Source: Alentia gelatinosa (taxonomy: Eukaryota > Annelida > Polychaeta > Phyllodocida > Polynoidae). Taken from it: DNA of 64,000 bases. Made by a program: the position numbers and the translations under genes. Location: positions 27,531,716 to 27,595,715 of the forward strand of contig OX465587.1 of NCBI GenBank assembly GCA_950022655.1, read 5' to 3'. Below the pieces are notes generated by a model. The model was not told the origin of the DNA, made no database searches, and was given only the letters and a program-made list of their open reading frames with translations. Positions within the stretch are counted from its first letter, which is position 1. Every line of letters begins with the position of its first letter. Shown piece after piece: positions 19,448 through 33,837 of the stretch.

Positions 19448-21654
19448 TTCATAGTTAATTCAAGGGCCCCAAGTTCCCCTCTAAGTCTTTGTCTCACCTG
19501 CACATTTCGGCCCGCCATTTGGTGATCTCGCTCTCAGTGGTCCGACATTACCGAGAGACGACCTCGTCGCATTCCGCTAGTTCCCGCGTCTGTATTGCGC
19601 TGGTTCCCGTGACTGCGTGTCCACCACCTGTCTGTCTGTGTGTCCCCGTGAGTCAGTCCCTACACTGCGCCACTCCGCGGGAGTTACTCTTCGCCGGGCG
19701 TACTGCAGCGCTGGCCCGGTGTATGACCAAGTCACGCTCTACTGATGGTGGGTGGACGAGATCGTATAAAAGGTCTACATTCAATAACCTTATAAATCTT
19801 TGTTTTACATACAAAGAAATATAGACATGGTACATCCACCCTAGGTTGGGGGCTTTTCCGAGTACTTGCTTTATTTCATCCCTTGTATTTTTTCCCCCGT
19901 AGACTTAATATTGGTAACTCGCACTTAACACCCATGGAGTATGTAGAAAAATATACTCAATCTGAGATTATGTCACAAATGTTATCACGTTAGTCAATTT
20001 GAGGGGTAAGATGAATTCAGAAACCTATTCAAGTTTATGGTCAGGACTTGATCCTATCTCGTTTGAGTGGACGAGCACATGTTTAGAAGGAAACTCATGA
20101 GATGAAATTAAATTGGTCCTACTCCACCGAGTTTGACTGCAGAGTAATTCACAAAGGGAAGCTGAGTGAATTATGTAAAGGTCAAATGAGGTTTTTTGCC
20201 GTCATAGAATTCACAAAAAAGATGTCATTTCTCCAGTAATATCGGATTGTGTGGTATCATCGTTTCCACATTGTATCACTACATTTCACAACACCACATT
20301 TTCAGTGACATATAAGTGAAAGGTTCATTAGATTTTTAATTGAATATAGATGGCAACATAGTTATAATGCGATCCGCAAAGAATCTGGAGCAACGGTTTT
20401 GACCTTGGGCCGCTATTCTGCGATCCGCAAAACGTGGAGCAATGCCGCCCAGAGCAGTAGACTTGTAGTGACACCGGCCACCTGGGGGTGTGTCACTATG
20501 TCAACTGCATCCACCCTCCTGCTCCCCCGCCCCTCCTCTGGCCCCGTTAATTTATTTGATTAAGGATGCCAGAAGTCAACGTACCTTCAATGGTCGATAG
20601 TTTTGTGCTCTCATGTGTGATGCTATGCCTGTGCCTGCATTGTTATTCATTACCTGATCATAAGTAGGATTTATTATTATATACCCATGGACAGACGTCT
20701 ATGAAATACTACCCGCTGCTAGGGGTGTAGTATGAGTGATGTTCGGGCTCACTGAGACGTAGTGAATGAACACACATTGATGACTTAGTATGTGAAAAAA
20801 ATATCATCGATTTTAGGTATGTAATAATGATAACAAAATTGAAGTGAGCGAAGTCATAAAACAGACACAGTAGAGATGTTTTCAAAGGTTTTATATAGAC
20901 AACCAAGATGACAATGTTGTGGTATGATAATTAGTATCAAGGAGAACACGGCGTTTCTTACTAATTGATAGCACTCCTTCAGATAATAGTAGCGAAAAAC
21001 GTGGTGACTGAGTCCGTAGGGATGCATTCTCGGTCTTTTATAACATAAAATATGTATATTACCTAAGTGTGAGTAGCAAGGTACACTGTATGATTAAAGT
21101 ACCAACTTTTACTGTACATTTCAGAATGAGACCGATCTTGATCTTACTTTAGATTGAAACCATCAAGACCTTATTCTAAAATGTTATTCAATAAACATAA
21201 ACAATATCTACATAGCAATGATTGCTATTTGAGTCTACTCATTTGCCCAACAACCTCAACAAAGTGTGTTGGGTTTTTGGTGGGTTTTTTTTTAGTAACA
21301 AGTTTTTATTTCCATATTTATAATACAACAGTTATTTCCCATTGGTTATATCTACACTGTACACCATTTTCTCACATTGTGCTTTTCAGGTGGTCTATGT
21401 TCAAGCTCTCATGTTCTTTGTTTTGTTTTTATTTATTAGTAAATTGACTAAGTACGTTAATGGTCAAATAGCTCGACTATCTTCTTCTATGCTTCAGGTT
21501 TCCACCATTCAACACTTCCTCTACTTGACAAGACTCTACAGCGTAACTGGAGTCCTTTCTAGTCCTTGTAAGCTCCTATTACTTAGTTAAATGTACTTAT
21601 TGTCTCTGAGAAATAGTTCTTAATATATTATCATCTTTCTATATGTAGTCATAT
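19448..21654. other. intergenic, no gene recognised
   Basis: The open frames here are short and lack domain or codon signals. A GC-richer patch at 19490-19770 (GTCTGTCTGTGTGTCCCCGTG) could be an exon of an unknown gene but has no clear splice context. 20690-20760 carries a dispersed repeat (CTATGAAATACTACCCGCTG) also found at 25510 and 49115. Confidence 0.35.
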
Positions 21655-22030
21655 AGTGTATATAGACAATAATCGATGGTTTTGTGGACATGCGGCCGTA
21701 AACCATGAGAGGTTGACGCGTAGTAATACACGAGCGCTAGCGAGTGTATTACGAGGTCAACCTCGAGTGGTTTACAGAGCCGCCTGTCCACAAAATCATC
21801 GTTTGTTGCATTTATTATCTTTTCGAATAAATCAAACCCAGTAATTGATCTATTAACGGGTATAACAATAAGAACTATTTCTTTGCTCTATAGCAAAAGG
21901 GACTATTTTCCCCGTATACCATGGTTTTGAATCCGTATACCACAGGTTTGAATCCGTATACCACAGTTATGGTATCTGACAGGTTTTATAAAATGGGTAG
22001 TGGTTTACTGAGTCCCCATACATTTTCAAT
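21655..22030 (+). mobile_element. dispersed element with internal hairpin, copy 1
   Basis: The element runs from TATATAGACAATAATCGATG to AGTCCCCATACATTTTC. It contains a hairpin (GTAAACCATGAGAGGTTGAC against GTCAACCTCGAGTGGTTTAC). A second copy lies inverted at 27246-27578. Fragments recur at 18335, 29650-29810 and 32140-32250. Confidence 0.6.
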
Positions 22031-23316
22031 GGGGGCTTTGTATACGATGCATACGATAGAAAATTGATTGATTAGCAAATGGAGCAGTTACAATCGCTTT
22101 CGTAGCATCGGGGGAAACCTGTGAGTCTCTTCACATGGTTGCAGGACGTTAGGGCCCACCTCTTTAAAGCAGGGACGTTAGGGCCCACCCTACACCGAGG
22201 GTGTGAAAGACTCAGTCGCGCCTCCGCCGCACCGCGATACTGCGGTCACACCTGTGGTTCCGGGAGGGAGATGTGGCATAAATACACGTTAGGGCCCACC
22301 TAATTTTGCATAATTGGTTAATGTTTTAATACTGGAGAACTCGACCCGTAAAAAAAGTCAACTCTTAAGGAACTCAACCCGTTTTAAATCTTCCCTACTC
22401 AAGCATCTCAATTGTGAATAAATACTATATTTAGTAGTAAGTATAAGTAAGTAACCCTATCCCTAACCTAACCCTAACCTAAGGTTACTATGATGTCTGC
22501 ACCCACCGTAAGTTTCTACGAGTATGAATGTTCCCATACGAAGAAAGAGGGACCAGGCGAAAGATCTGTTTGGATCCTAGACTCAGGCAGTTGCAGAAAT
22601 AGCAAGTTGACTGGGAGCAAGTGGGTTCTAGAAAACTATCCTTAGACAGAATGTAATCCAAACCTTTCAATTGTTACTCATTTATAATTATAATTGCACG
22701 CTCAATCATCAATGATGAACATACTATTTGCTCTTAGTTAGAGCGTGTTTGCACACGTTAAATACATCATCTAGAGGTTAGAGGGGTCCATATAGACTTT
22801 CTTTGTACTGCATAAAACTATCCCTTCACTATCTGTGTGCTATTCACTGTAATAGTGAGAACAGAGCAGGGACCCCAGTGTCATAGGGTCTTAGAGGTGT
22901 GCCCAGCTGACCATGACCAATCACTCAAGACCGAAATACTTTTAAAAAAATGATCAAATTCAGAACCAGGGAATCTGCAAGTGGAACATGAAGAATCAAT
23001 GGTAGGCCATAACAACTTGCCACACTTCAGTATCTACAATCTCTCAAGACGATTACACTAGTGTGAATCTAGCAAACTACTATGAGGATTAAGTATTACA
23101 TCTGTTCTTCGTCAATCACATTTTTTTTCATCTTTTCTTTGGTACGACCCCTCTGTGAACACCAGCTGTCAGCTCTCATGTCTGTTTATTGTTATATGTT
23201 GTACTTCCTCTACTGTATAGATGATTAACCGAAACTCTACCCATTGCTTACCTTGCTACCTGTCTATTGTTTCCCCCTCAGAGGGACCAGGTGGCAGAAC
23301 GGCCAAGGCCCAACCT
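22031..23316. other. intergenic, no gene recognised
   Basis: There are two to three direct copies of GTTAGGGCCCACC (22149, 22180, 22287) and a short telomere-like patch (CCCTAACCTAACCCTAACC) at 22460. No supported coding sequence. Confidence 0.4.
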
Positions 23317-24596
23317 GGGCCCTGTTTTTTAGTCACAACATTTGTGAGTGTCGCAGGCCTACGATCGCACAGCCGATCTACGACCTTTTTGGACGACAAA
23401 ATATGGCCGGTGTTCTATAGACACGATCGTAGTGCGGCACGGACGATCGCCGCGAAAAATGTCGGCCGCTACGACAAGTATAGAACTGTCTTAGGTTCTA
23501 TAACACATCACTGTGCGTATATAGAGGATTTTTCCGCTTCCCGACGGAATTAAGCAATGAAATTTTAACACGAGTAAGGGTACATATAATCTATAATCGT
23601 ACTAAATATGAAGAAAATCGGTTGCAGCGTTTCGAAGATATCGGCGTTTGAATTTGAAACATCGGGCTATCGATCGGATATCGCACAAGCATTCTCCTAG
23701 CAGATCTTTCGTTGTACAGAGAGCGGAATCTCTGCTGGGAGAGTGAAGTAAGCGCAGTCGATGTCAAGGTCTACACTGGCCACCAGAGCAGTATATGCTA
23801 TGACAAAATTCAAACGCCGATATCTTCGGGACGGAGCATCCGATATTCTTGATATTTGGTACGATTATTTGTTATATATATACCTTACTCCAGTTAAAAT
23901 TTCATCGCTTATATCAAACGGGAAGTGGAGTTGCTCATTCTGTACGACATGTCCATAGGTGTCATGAACGGACGACACTTTGGGCTGTACTAATTTCTCC
24001 ACTTCCTGACGGAATTAAGCGATGAAATTTTAATATGAGTAAGGGCTACATATAAATTATGATCGTACCAAATATGAAGAAGATTGGACATAGCGTTCCG
24101 AAGTTATCGGCGTTTGAATTTCGTCATAGCAATCGTCTGCTCTGGTGGCCAGTCACCCTCCCACCTCCCAATACGCAATCAATACTGCATAGATGAGCGG
24201 AGGCGTCAGGAAAATACACTGGCCACCAGAGCAGACGATTGCTATTACGAAATTAAAACGCCGATATCTTTGGAATGCTGCGGCCGATTATTTGGTACGA
24301 TTATTTGTTATATATATACCTTACTCGTGTTAGAATTTCATTGCTTAATTCTTACGGGAAGTGAAGTTGCGCATTCGGTACAACATGTCCATAGGTGTCA
24401 TGAATGGACGACACTTTGGGCGACATTTTCAATCATGTGACCCCACGATTGTCGTGACTGAAAAACACTTCTGGACGCCCTGTGACTCTTACAGTCACGA
24501 CATATCGCCTATTCACTATAGTGTCGTGTCTATCGAACACTGACGGCAATTTAACATGTCGCCCATAGCGATTGTCTTGACTGAAAAACAGGGCCC
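23317..24596. mobile_element. 1.28-kb composite foldback DNA element
   Basis: The terminal inverted repeats are GGGCCCTGTTTTTTAGTCA (left) and TGACTGAAAAACAGGGCCC (right). Taking GGCCC as the tip, CTG flanks both sides. The interior holds two head-to-head palindromes: blocks with ATATCGGCGTTTGAATTT and their inverse AAATTCAAACGCCGATAT recur at 23640, 23800, 24100 and 24240. No transposase is visible. The termini resemble PIF/Harbinger. Confidence 0.6.
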
Positions 24597-24677
24597 TGTA
24601 CTAAAGAATTTGGAATTTTTGGTGAAAAAATAAAAAACTTTTGGAAAGTAGTGGAGCTATTCTTGCTCATTCTATTA

Positions 24678-24967
24678 ACGGCGCGAAAACCACCAGTTTA
24701 TTCATATACACGCCACTGCGTAAGTGCATGTATTGGCTGTATATTGACACGTTTCCTCTTCTATACTTCAGCGTAATGGCTGTATTTACCGCAAAGCGCA
24801 TATGAAGAGAAATATTGTGTGCGGGACATGTATATGTGGGTCATATACCTTTTACACGTCTATAGATGAGGCATATACACAACGGAAAATAGGACCACCT
24901 AGTATACGCACAAGCCTACCTGTATATGCCGGGTGTATACATGTATAAACTGGTGGTTTTCGCGCAG
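24678..24967. mobile_element. MITE with GCGCGAAAACCACCAG ends
   Basis: Left GCGCGAAAACCACCAGTTTA and right TAAACTGGTGGTTTTCGCGC are inverted. Internal ATATACACGCC and GGTGTATACAT also pair. Truncated relatives are at 33393-33600 and about 34300-34465. Confidence 0.65.
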
Positions 24968-25249
24968 TGATTCTGATTTAATTAGAAAAAGTAAAAGATG
25001 TAATGGAGGATATTCCTGAGGTAGTACCGGCATGCAGAGCCCTTCCTGGGTGGCCATTTAAGTCCAACACACCACATGCCATTGTCTCCTAAAAATGGCT
25101 GAGGCCTGGCACATGGAACAAACAATTATATATTGAAAAAAAAAATTAAATAAAAGAAAAACTATATTTTTAAATTGGAGTAGGGGATGGATTTGGGAGC
25201 CCTTCCCTTCATGGTTAACCTCTGTGTGTGTTTTCCCGACACCTGTGTC

Positions 25250-25382
25250 AGCTTTCAGAGAAAAATCAATTCTCCTCCCGACCGCTAGTGGCGCTGACCT
25301 CTGCGGCGCATGCGTGACGTCATGTTTTAACGCGGCTCCTCCCGTCAGGTGTCGCTGCAGTAAACAAACATGACGAGACAAG
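25250..25382 (+). promoter_or_regulatory. possible promoter and first exon of an unknown gene
   Basis: A GC-rich island with a perfect CRE-type palindrome (TGACGTCA at 25315-25322) precedes an ATG at 25370 in a good context (AAACAAACATGA) and a donor-like CAAG|GTCAGG at 25383. It would encode only MTRQ before the intron. No downstream exon could be linked, so this is weak. It could equally be a CpG-rich repeat. Confidence 0.22.
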
Positions 25383-27245
25383 GTCAGGTTTTTAGCAATG
25401 TTTTTATCGTTAGAGATGGTCGTGAGTAGACTCTCGTTGGTCTATTGGAATTCTCCCTACTCCGGATTGCTATGGAGAACGTGTTTCCTTCTATTATCAG
25501 AGTTCTATGGTCGAACATCTATGAAATACTACCCACTGCCGGGAGCGCAGTATTAAAGAGAAGAACTATGGCACTTTATAAATAGAGGAATGCTATGAAA
25601 GTTTATGGTCAGAGCTTGTATCCCCATCGAGTTTGAATCGCGTAGTAATGCAAAAGCGAAGCCGCTTGAATTACGTAACGATTGAAACGAAACGAGAACG
25701 AGCTCTTATTTCACCCCGATATTTCTCTTCATTGGCTTAACATTAGGAACTCGTACTCCACGGCCGTGAAGTTCGTGTACCAATACTTAATGGCTAATTG
25801 GGTGATTCATTTTATCAGTAAATAATGTTATACAGGGTGAGATAAAATCGTAAACTTGAAAAGGTTTCTGAATTTATCTCACCCCTCACATTGACTAATG
25901 GGCTAACATTTGTGATATAATCCCCCATTGAGTATTTGTTTTTTCTTCGTCCTTGTTTTTTTTTGGACAAAATTGAAGAAATCTATATTTTTCATCATAT
26001 CTACCATATAAACCAGTCAAACATAAATCGGCTTAATTTACCTATTCGGGTTAGGTCCAACCCAATTATACATTATCAATCAATAACTCGGTCTTAGAAT
26101 AAGGCAAGGGAATCAGATTAAATTAATAATTGTCAGTATTGGAAAATCACCAGATGGCGCCACTGTGTATAGTAGGATATGCCTTTAATATACATAGCGG
26201 CTCTATCAACCTATTTTCTGTTATCAAAGTCCTCCTATTTTTGCAAGTGGAAGACTCAAAATACACGCAGGTCTACATGTATATGTGTATATACATATTG
26301 TACCTCTAAGGCTCGTTTCCATTGGCCAATTTCCCGTCACCGATCTGCAGGACTTCAGGAACCACCGACAGACTTTTGGCACTGCTGACCCAATATCTCT
26401 CAATGGAAACAACCAAGGTCGTGAAATGCCCCACAACTTTCTTTGCTTAGATTATGCAATGTGGCACCACCCACCACTGAGTGAAATCTAGGTCACTGAG
26501 TAAAATCTACTACCTTCAGCGATTTTTCTATATCGACGCTCAGTCAGTGGCACCAACGACAGACTTTCTGTGTAATTCAAAAAGTCTAAGCAATCTTCGT
26601 CGCCCAATGGAAACGGGCGTATGATATTTGCAGCATGTCTCTAAATTGACAAATCACTCTGTCCGCTACATACCTATAGAGATCTAGAGAACGTGTGTGG
26701 GATTTCAATTATTCTAATGGGTGGTTTGTTTGTTTAGGTCGTGAGGCTCAGGACCAGGTGTGTCTATAGAGCTGTTTTATATCTGACGTCACCATGATTT
26801 GCTGATCAACAAGAACAAACATGGAGTCTAATGAAATACCAAAAAAATATATTACACTGGTATTGCTTATTTCAATTTTGGATTTTCAGTTCTCAGGGGG
26901 AAATAGAATGGATAATACATTAGAACTTTCATTGGACTCTGTAATAATCATGGGGAATGCACTCCAAATTCTAACCAAATACGCAATAACCTCCTACAGT
27001 TTCATTGGGACTTTTATAAAACACCAAAGTTCATATTAGGTGGATTCTGAATACACAATATTGACTGGCTTAAGATATAAACGGTTGTATGCTCCGAGGA
27101 GTTGACGTGTGGAAATATCCGAGCATTAAACCGTTTTTATCTTAAACCAGTCTATATAATATCTGTTATCCACCTTTTCTGGACAAGTGGCATGTCGATA
27201 TCAGTTCGTTTTGATTATGCACTATTTATCTGTACGCACTATGTT
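25383..27245. other. intergenic with dispersed elements
   Basis: Contents: a hairpin MITE at about 25610-25710, an inverted TTAA-element relative at about 26000-26189 (ending GGATATGCCTTTAA), and an element at 26308-26625 whose ends (CTCGTTTCCATTGGCC, and CCAATGGAAACGGGCG) are inverted. No gene seen. Confidence 0.45.
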
Positions 27246-27578
27246 TTTGAAAATGTATGGGGACTCAGTAAACCACGATCAATTATAAAAAACCTGTCAG
27301 ATACCATAACTGTGGCATATGGCCTCAAAACCATGGTTTACAGGGAAAATAGTCCCTTTGTGCTATAGAGCAAAGAAATAGGCCCTATTGTATATCCTTC
27401 AATATCTATTTGAAAAGATGGATAATAAATGCAACAAACGATTGTTATGTGGACAGACAACTATGTAAACCACTCGAGGTTGATGTGGTAACACTCGCTC
27501 ATGCTCGTGCATTACTACGTGTCAACCACTCGTGGTTTACGGCCGCCAGTCAACAAGACCATCGATGATTGTCTATAT
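27246..27578 (-). mobile_element. dispersed element with internal hairpin, copy 2 (inverted)
   Basis: This is the reverse complement of 21655-22030. It runs from GAAAATGTATGGGGACT to CATCGATGATTGTCTATATA and includes the hairpin GTAAACCACTCGAGGTTGA / TCAACCACTCGTGGTTTAC. Together the two copies form a 5.2-kb-spaced inverted pair. Confidence 0.6.
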
Positions 27579-27787
27579 ATATATACAGCATGGGTTTATA
27601 GTAAAATGAAAATTTTTGAAAAGGGCATTTGGCGTGCTGTAACATAGACACTATATACCAGCCCTGTTAAATCCCTTTGTTTATTTTCTGCTGCACTTGA
27701 CTCACTCGTGGAGCCTCTATTTGCACAGTCTTGGAGAATACAAGGGGAATATGTTTCACAAAAACTGGTGAGGATCGATTTACACAC

Positions 27788-27887
27788 CTTTGTCCACCTT
27801 GCCGTGGTACACAGCGGAACGCGCGGGTACTCTCGTCTGCCAGTCTGTGACGTCATCCACGCAGAATGAGGTCACCCGGTGCGACGT
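27788..27887 (-). other. possible orphan exon
   Basis: A GC-rich 100-base stretch, open on the minus strand, encoding TSHRVTSFCVDDVTDW and then QTRVPARSAVYHGKVDK. It is bounded by CACACCAG at 27888 and AAAG|GTGTGT at 27787. The composition is gene-like against AT-rich surroundings. The product is not recognised and no partner exon was found. Confidence 0.22.
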
Positions 27888-30290
27888 CTGGTGTGAGGTT
27901 GCGGAACTCCAGGCAGGATCAGCATCCGAAGCTGGAGGATTTCTTTTTTATTCTTTTATTTTGCAGTGTTTATTTAAACATCAGTTCACATATACAATAA
28001 GTAATATCAACATCCGTTCGTTTATACAGGAAGTAATTATTAACATTGTGATCAATCGTAATATTATTCCAATCATAGTCTTTCACCTTTCTTAAGTATA
28101 CATTGTAGTACTTTCGATACTTTAACACAAACACCGCCTTTTTTCCCCCTTGACAAGTGTGATAGTCCAAAGACATCGTTGAGCTCCAAGAAATGTGTTT
28201 AAGATTTCATCCAGAAAAGTCGAGTTGGGTTTATAGCATATGATGGGACAGGACAAGAATAAGGTACAGGACAAGAATAATTAAACATTACACTTAGTGT
28301 AAGACAGGACAGGAATTAAATTATATTGGGGTCGTTCGTGCAAGAAGGATCCCTGACAACCAGGTAGAAGACAAAAGTACCGGTATCAATGTATATGGCT
28401 AATGACATACCTGGGGGGAGAAATTCATGTATTCACGTTGCATAAGTCAGAGTCCTTCAGGGCATTTTATATACTATATTTTCTTAAAAATACTAGTCAA
28501 GCTGGAGGATTTTGTCTCACCCTTCGTATTGTTTCCCTTTGAATTGTATCATTATCACATACTTAAAGACGAGCTTATTAAACATAATCATAAATATTTG
28601 TAAATATAGTCTAAAAAAAACACATTGAACTGATCATGAACTATATCAATGGAAAAAAAATCTGAATGTACTTAAAATTTGGAAAAGAGACTTAAGGGTG
28701 GCACTCATAGTTAGTTAGGTTGTTAGCAAGAAAGAATAGTTTAGTTGTATTATCTTATAAAAATAACAAAAAAAGGGAGCAAAACAAATTAGAGCACATG
28801 GAATATATTCAGTGTAACAAATTATGTATTTGGTATGTATACTTGATGTTGTCAAACTGGAAAATGGATTGTTCATATGTCATGAAACAAAGAGAATAGG
28901 GAATGAAATGTTTTTGCTCAATAAAAAAAGAAGTAAATAACCGTGGGATCCAACTGATTATCACATTACTCGGTCTAAAGCCTTCGTTATGGAAGAATTC
29001 ATCTCATCCAACTTAATAAAGAACCTCCTTTTGCCGTCATAACCCTGTTTTTTTTTTTTTTTTTACATATTACTAGTGACTTCGTTGCATTGTATTTGAT
29101 AGGGTAGATTGCTCAAGTTTATCATTGTGAGGGTGACGGCTTAGTGACGCCCCCTACTATCAATACCCGGTACCTGAAACTACCAGCGTAACTCTCAATG
29201 GGTTATTATTTGGCAAGACACAGGTACATATGCTGATCATCGGCGATCAGAACCACGACCAGTGGTAACCAGCGAAAGTTGAGATCTCATTGGTTTCTCA
29301 CGAGAAAAGTTGATCAGAAAACTACAATACTAAACTTTGATTTCATCTTGGTTCGAAATCAATCATAAGAGAAAATGTATGTCTGCATATTGAAATTCAA
29401 AAAAGAGTAGCAGCTTCCAATTTAGAACTGAACGAGAATCTCACTCTCGTGGTCCTTCAATCTCCAGGCCAAGGTCGGGTTCACAATGTCTCTAAATACG
29501 GCAGTAACTCCAAGCGGATATAACAAAATTCTAACATTTTATATGTGATAGGTAATTAATGAAATAATCACTGAAGGCCATAGGGAACTGTCAGACCTAG
29601 GCCTACATTTTGTTTGAAGACATACTCTTTTTATCCATTTGTGACAAAATCCCCATTAAAATTGTACGGGGCCACAGCAAACCACTAGGCTACCCATTGT
29701 TTATTAGTACCGGTAGCCGTAAAACACACCAATGGTTCACGGCTTCCATGTTCTGAAATGTTCTTTGGACAGTCGGCTCTGTAAAACACTCGAGGTTGAC
29801 GTCGTTGGCTCGATTGTTTCATAATAGAATGTGTATAAATTATGATACCGGTAAGTTGCTTTTCACATAGTAAAATCCATGTCAGTATCCTAAACTGTCA
29901 GAGAATATAGTAGATATTTAATGCTACACATCTAAATCTTAAAAAACCCAAAAAACAACAGCACAGAAAACAACAACAATAGATCACCGCCTTTGTTATT
30001 GAAATAATTGATGAAGCAACCCATATTTTTCAGTAGGCCTACGGTACATTTCCAATATAGGCTATATCAAGCAAGTGTAAATTAGCCTATATTAGGCCTA
30101 CCTATTGAAATTCGATGATCCGGTCAAAACATTAAATTTACTCATTCAGAATTTGAACCATCTAAAAGTAACCAGTTTTGACTGATAATTGACATTATTT
30201 GTAAACACCAGATGGTGCCTATGTGAATTGATATGCCTTTAACAGGCCTTTGTGACTAAATGACTCGGTGGTTTTTCTGACGGCCACTAG
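27888..30290. other. AT-rich intergenic stretch
   Basis: No gene seen. It includes a poly-T run at 29049-29064, fragments of the 21.7-kb element family at 29650-29810 and an inverted TTAA-element fragment at 30130-30242 (ending GATATGCCTTTAA). Confidence 0.4.
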
Positions 30291-30559
30291 GTGGACCGTC
30301 TAGCGGCCGCCGCGAGAATCAACCCTCCGTGGCGCCATCTATCGACTACAGCATGACGTCACATTTCGTCACGTCTGCTTCATCGAGTCACTGACAAAAA
30401 CATCACAAATCTGTAAGTACACTTAAGTTTATCTTTATTTGACAGCTTTAACATTAACGGATAGATCTATCTGTCTTGAATCGTGGAGATTCCGTCGTCT
30501 ACAAACTGACACAGAGACTATTTCTCTCGGTAGATTTGATTTTCGAGAATTAGGAAACA
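30290..30559 (+). promoter_or_regulatory. likely promoter/5' UTR of the RIIa-domain gene
   Basis: A GC-rich stretch upstream of the ATG at 30560 with a CRE-type TGACGTCA at 30354-30361 and a second CGTCACG. CRE elements are common at testis and cilia gene promoters in animals, which would suit an RIIa protein. That link is inference. No TATA box was seen. The transcription start cannot be placed. Confidence 0.4.
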
Positions 30560-30652
30560 ATGACGTCAGTTGGTACATCGATGCACGACGAAATGGTCAA
30601 CGAAGACTTGATGCATATGTCAACTTTTCTCAACGAACTCCCCAACTTAAAG
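30560..30652 (+). CDS. RIIa-domain gene, exon 1
   Basis: This exon has 31 codons. The ATG at 30560 is in good context (GAAACAATGA) and the donor AAG|GTAGGC at 30653 is phase 0. The peptide begins MTSVGTSMHDEMVNEDL and ends STFLNELPNLK. There is no known domain in this part. It leads in frame into the RIIa exon (LK-VPAGF). RIIa proteins of the Sp17/CABYR type likewise have a short N-terminus before the domain. Other ATGs in the same frame (30581, 30593) are possible starts; the first was chosen for context. Confidence 0.65.
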
Positions 30653-32793
<2,141 letters not shown>

Positions 32794-32923
32794 GTGCCTG
32801 CGGGTTTTCACAACGTCTTAGAAAATTTCTCACGAGAAGTTCTCCGAGAGCAGCCGGATGACGTCATCCAGTTCGCTGTCGACTACTTTGAGGGACAACT
32901 CAACAAGAGGCCTGGGCGTAGAG
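32794..32923 (+). CDS. RIIa-domain gene, exon 2 (RIIa domain)
   Basis: This exon has 130 bases. The acceptor CTTTCTTCAG|GT at 32793 is phase 0 and the donor AGAG|GTCAGA at 32924 is phase 1. It encodes VPAGFHNVLENFSREVLREQ and then PDDVIQFAVDYFEGQLNKR. This is the RIIa (R2D2) dimerisation and docking fold of the PKA regulatory subunit, Sp17, ropporin and CABYR. The diagnostic residues P-x-G, L-x-x-F/L-x-R-E-V-L-R-x-Q-P and F-A-x-x-Y-F are all present. Such domains dimerise and bind amphipathic helices of AKAP-type partners, commonly in cilia or sperm tails. The exon is about three times richer in GC than its introns' AT background suggests. Confidence 0.9.
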
Positions 32924-33739
32924 GTCAGACTTTTATTCACCTTTAACTTATGAATAGAAAATTTGAAAACAAGACGAAGCAACGTCCTACTCCCTTAGCT
33001 ATGCTACCTTGAATGACAGTTTTTAGAACTGCCCCTAACCACTTTAACCATAGTCAGGCTTCCCAGCGAAACCTTTAAAACCTATAAAAACCTATATTTT
33101 GCTTCTTGAGCCTTTATTTTTTTTCAAAGTAACATATATAACCTATAAAAACCTATATTTTCACTGCCATGCAGATTGAGTTCTACAGGAGAACCTGCAA
33201 TGGTTTACTGGACGTTAAATCAAACCCACAAACCCACAAATCAACTTTGTGGGAGAAAAATCAAGGTTTCGCCATGCTCAGCTCATCAGGCATCTTATTC
33301 AGCTTTGAGGGTTGTGTCAAGGTGTCAGATCCATGTTTTTATTTCTGGTCTAGAATTTTACTGTTGAAAAAAGAAAAAAACTAGAAATAATTAACACTGC
33401 ACGAAAACCACCATTTTACATATATAAACGCCATCACGATAACGCACGTATCGGCTGAATATTGACTTATTTTCATTTATTTACGCCTCTTATCTGCGTC
33501 TGCGTTTCCATATGTAGATGCGCGCGACTTGGCTGTATTTTACGCCTGGAATATCCGAGATAAAACATACTCTGCGCGATATATATACGCAAAGCGTATA
33601 TGTAAAAAAAAAAAAAAAGAATCTTGACCCCCCTTCACCGCCAACCCATTGGTGTTGGTAGAGGCCTACGCCTACACTCTCAGTGTATCGAAAATAAAAA
33701 GAAGTCCTCTACCTCTCCCATGCCCGTTGTTGTTTTTAG
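32924..33739. other. intron 2 of the RIIa-domain gene
   Basis: It contains a SINE 3' fragment at 33183-33240 (ACCTGCAATGGTTTACTGGA, then CGTTAAATCAAACC) and a truncated GAAAACCACCA-type MITE at 33393-33600, with poly-A at 33604. Confidence 0.55.
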
Positions 33740-33837
33740 ACCAGCCGACCCCTGTCTCCCGCCACCCCCCGTCACCCCCCGTCACCCCCCGACTCCCCCC
33801 CCCACCACCCCACGCCACCCCCAGCCAGCCTCAGTGA
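33740..33837 (+). CDS. RIIa-domain gene, exon 3 (proline-rich terminal exon)
   Basis: The acceptor GTTGTTTTTAG|AC at 33739 is phase 1 and matches the exon 2 donor. It encodes D-QPTPVSRHPPSPPVTPR, then LPPPPPHATPSQPQ and a TGA at 33835-33837. About half the residues are proline, which suits an unstructured tail. It is supported by splice signal, phase and the stop. Proline-rich tails occur in CABYR-like RIIa proteins. The CCCCCC tracts are slippage-prone, so the exact tail may vary. The total protein would be 106 residues. Confidence 0.55.

Noticed and set aside
22455..22482. Telomere-like CCCTAA repeats
   Set aside because: Only a few imperfect units embedded in intergenic DNA; not a telomere.
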